DNA from: Bacillota bacterium
Lineage (GTDB): Bacteria; Bacillota; Clostridia; DSM-8532
Assembly (NCBI GenBank): GCA_023440865.1
Contig: JAEXRM010000227.1
Location: 1-42,832 of the forward strand
Direction: 5' to 3'
Length of the DNA stretch: 42,832 nt
This document shows, one piece after another, positions 41,771-42,832 of the stretch. Both the position numbers and the translations under genes were made by a program. The notes below the pieces were generated by a model. It was not told where the DNA came from and did no database searches. It was given only the letters and a program-made list of their open reading frames with translations. How positions within the stretch are numbered: position 1 is the stretch's first letter; the number at the start of each line of letters is the position of its first letter.

Positions 41771-42832
41771 ATGACGAACCATGTCGCCGTGCCGGATCGT
41801 GTCCGGCGCATCAGACACATCATCTGGGATTGGAACGGCACGCTGCTTGACGATGCCGGAGCCTGCGCGACCGCGGTGGACGCGCTCATGCACCGGCGGG
41901 GGCTGGGCGGGGAAACCATCGAGGGATACCGGTTGCGTATCCGTTTTCCCGTGAAGGAGTACTACCGTTTGTCCGGATTCGATCTGGACAACGAGGACTA
42001 CGGGGTGCTGTGCGACGAGTTCGGGGAAGCCTATGGCGAGGCGGCGGATGGACGGATTCCTGCCGACTCCGTCCATGACGCGCCACGAACGGCCCGCATC
42101 CATGCGGATGTCCTGTCCGTGCTGGAGCAGTCGCGCGCGGCGGGTGTGACGCATGCCATCGTTTCCGCATCCGAAGCGGGCACCCTGCGGCATCAGGTCA
42201 CCCGGTACGGACTTGCCGGCCATTTCCGCGCACTGGTCGGGCGCGACGACAACCACGGCGGAACGAAGGACCATCTGGTGGCTGAATGGGTATCCAGGTG
42301 CGGATTCCATCGTGACGAGATCCTCTATGTCGGCGACACGGAACATGACTGGGAATCGGCCGCGGCCGCAGGTGTCCGCATGGCGCTGGTTTCCGACGGC
42401 CACGTCACGTCGGAGCGGCTGCGGATGCTTGGCGTGCCTGTGTATCCGGACCGCTCGACGCTGTGGCGGGATGTCGCCGTGCTTGCCACGCAGCCGGTGT
42501 ACCGGGGACTGGAGGCGGACACCCCGATCGGCCGTGTCGAGGTAGTCACAGACAATCTGGGCTTGTGCCGCATTGTCCTTCCGGGTGCTGACCCATTCAT
42601 GCCGCCGGCCGGCGCCGCTGCCGACGGGCCCGATCCCAGGACGCGTGCTGCCGCATCGCTCCTTGCCTCCTGGTTCGAAAACCCGGCAGCCGTCACGCCG
42701 GAGAGACTGGTTGCGGAAGGCGCGCCTTTGTCCGTCAACGGCACCTCCTTTCAACGGGCGGTTTGGCAAGCGGTGCGGCAGGTGGCGCCAGGCAGGACTG
42801 TCGGATACGGCGACCTGGCCTTCCGACTGGGC
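41771..42832 (+). CDS. HAD hydrolase fused to an O6-alkylguanine-DNA alkyltransferase-like domain (partial, runs off the window)
   Basis: ATG at 41771 has GGAGG five bases upstream. The frame is open without a stop to the window end (354 codons), so the C terminus is missing. Residues about 14-235 are a HAD phosphatase: IIWDWNGTLLDD with nucleophile Asp20, Ser132/Ser134 (IVSASEAG), Lys166 (GGTKDHL) and YVGDTEHDW (Asp189, Asp193). Residues from about 247 resemble Ogt/MGMT: DTPIGRVEVVTDNLGL is the N-domain strand pair, and TSFQRAVWQAVRQVAPGRTVGYGDLA is split here as TSFQRAVWQAV (325-) then GRTVGYGDLA, the DNA-binding region. The PCHR active site would lie beyond the window. The joined reading was checked codon by codon and shows no frameshift. 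Confidence 0.78.
   Translation, partial: MTNHVAVPDRVRRIRHIIWDWNGTLLDDAGACATAVDALMHRRGLGGETIEGYRLRIRFPVKEYYRLSGFDLDNEDYGVLCDEFGEAYGEAADGRIPADSVHDAPRTARIHADVLSVLEQSRAAGVTHAIVSASEAGTLRHQVTRYGLAGHFRALVGRDDNHGGTKDHLVAEWVSRCGFHRDEILYVGDTEHDWESAAAAGVRMALVSDGHVTSERLRMLGVPVYPDRSTLWRDVAVLATQPVYRGLEADTPIGRVEVVTDNLGLCRIVLPGADPFMPPAGAAADGPDPRTRAAASLLASWFENPAAVTPERLVAEGAPLSVNGTSFQRAVWQAVRQVAPGRTVGYGDLAFRLG

Overview
The window looks like a chromosomal segment of a high-GC Bacillota (Firmicutes) bacterium, probably a Clostridia-like lineage; this is an inference. The evidence is the FapR-led fatty-acid cluster (fapR-plsX-fabH-fabD-fabG-acpP-fabF-rnc), a tandem glycine riboswitch, a copper-amine-oxidase-N-type domain on PstS, strong GGAGG ribosome sites with GTG/TTG starts, and a clostridial-style ppx-ppk pair. 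No rRNA, tRNA, CRISPR array, transposase or phage gene was seen. Because GC is high, almost every gene carries long spurious antisense frames.

Layout. 0.15-2.4 kb: a GntR/FCD regulator with its own promoter and palindromic operator, then citrate synthase. 2.4-4.2 kb: a membrane diguanylate cyclase on the minus strand. 4.3-10.0 kb: pcm, smc and ftsY. 10.2-12.1 kb: an EAL-CBS-GGDEF protein. 12.2-14.1 kb (minus): a long-chain acyl-CoA synthetase. 14.4-20.6 kb: a phosphate-starvation block, pstS-pstC-pstA-pstB and a secreted alkaline phosphatase. 20.8-22.8 kb: glycine riboswitch and serA. 23.0-28.4 kb: a polyphosphate block, ppx-ppk1-ppx. 28.5-31.6 kb: rimO, pgsA and galM. 31.6-32.3 kb: an AT-richer stretch without a gene. 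32.3-38.5 kb: the fatty-acid operon. 38.6-41.2 kb: rnc, a class I fumarase alpha subunit and rsmI. 41.2-42.8 kb: a small universal-stress-type protein (minus) and a HAD hydrolase fused to an alkyltransferase-like domain that runs off the window end.

The regulatory layer is the most informative part. (1) The pstS and alkaline-phosphatase promoters both carry six degenerate NNAACA repeats at identical offsets (0, 11, 22, 33, 43, 54) with the -10 box at +69 in each, so they look like Pho boxes. (2) Two 17-bp palindromes with the FapR operator layout (6-CCTGA-6) occur, one just downstream of the fapR promoter and one at the start of the acyl-CoA synthetase promoter. They differ only at two symmetric positions. 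This suggests FapR controls both fatty-acid synthesis and fatty-acid activation. (3) serA lies behind a two-aptamer glycine riboswitch with an intrinsic terminator. (4) The GntR promoter has a perfect ATTGTATACAAT palindrome over its -10 box.

All functional calls rest on reading motifs and translations by eye; no database search was run.
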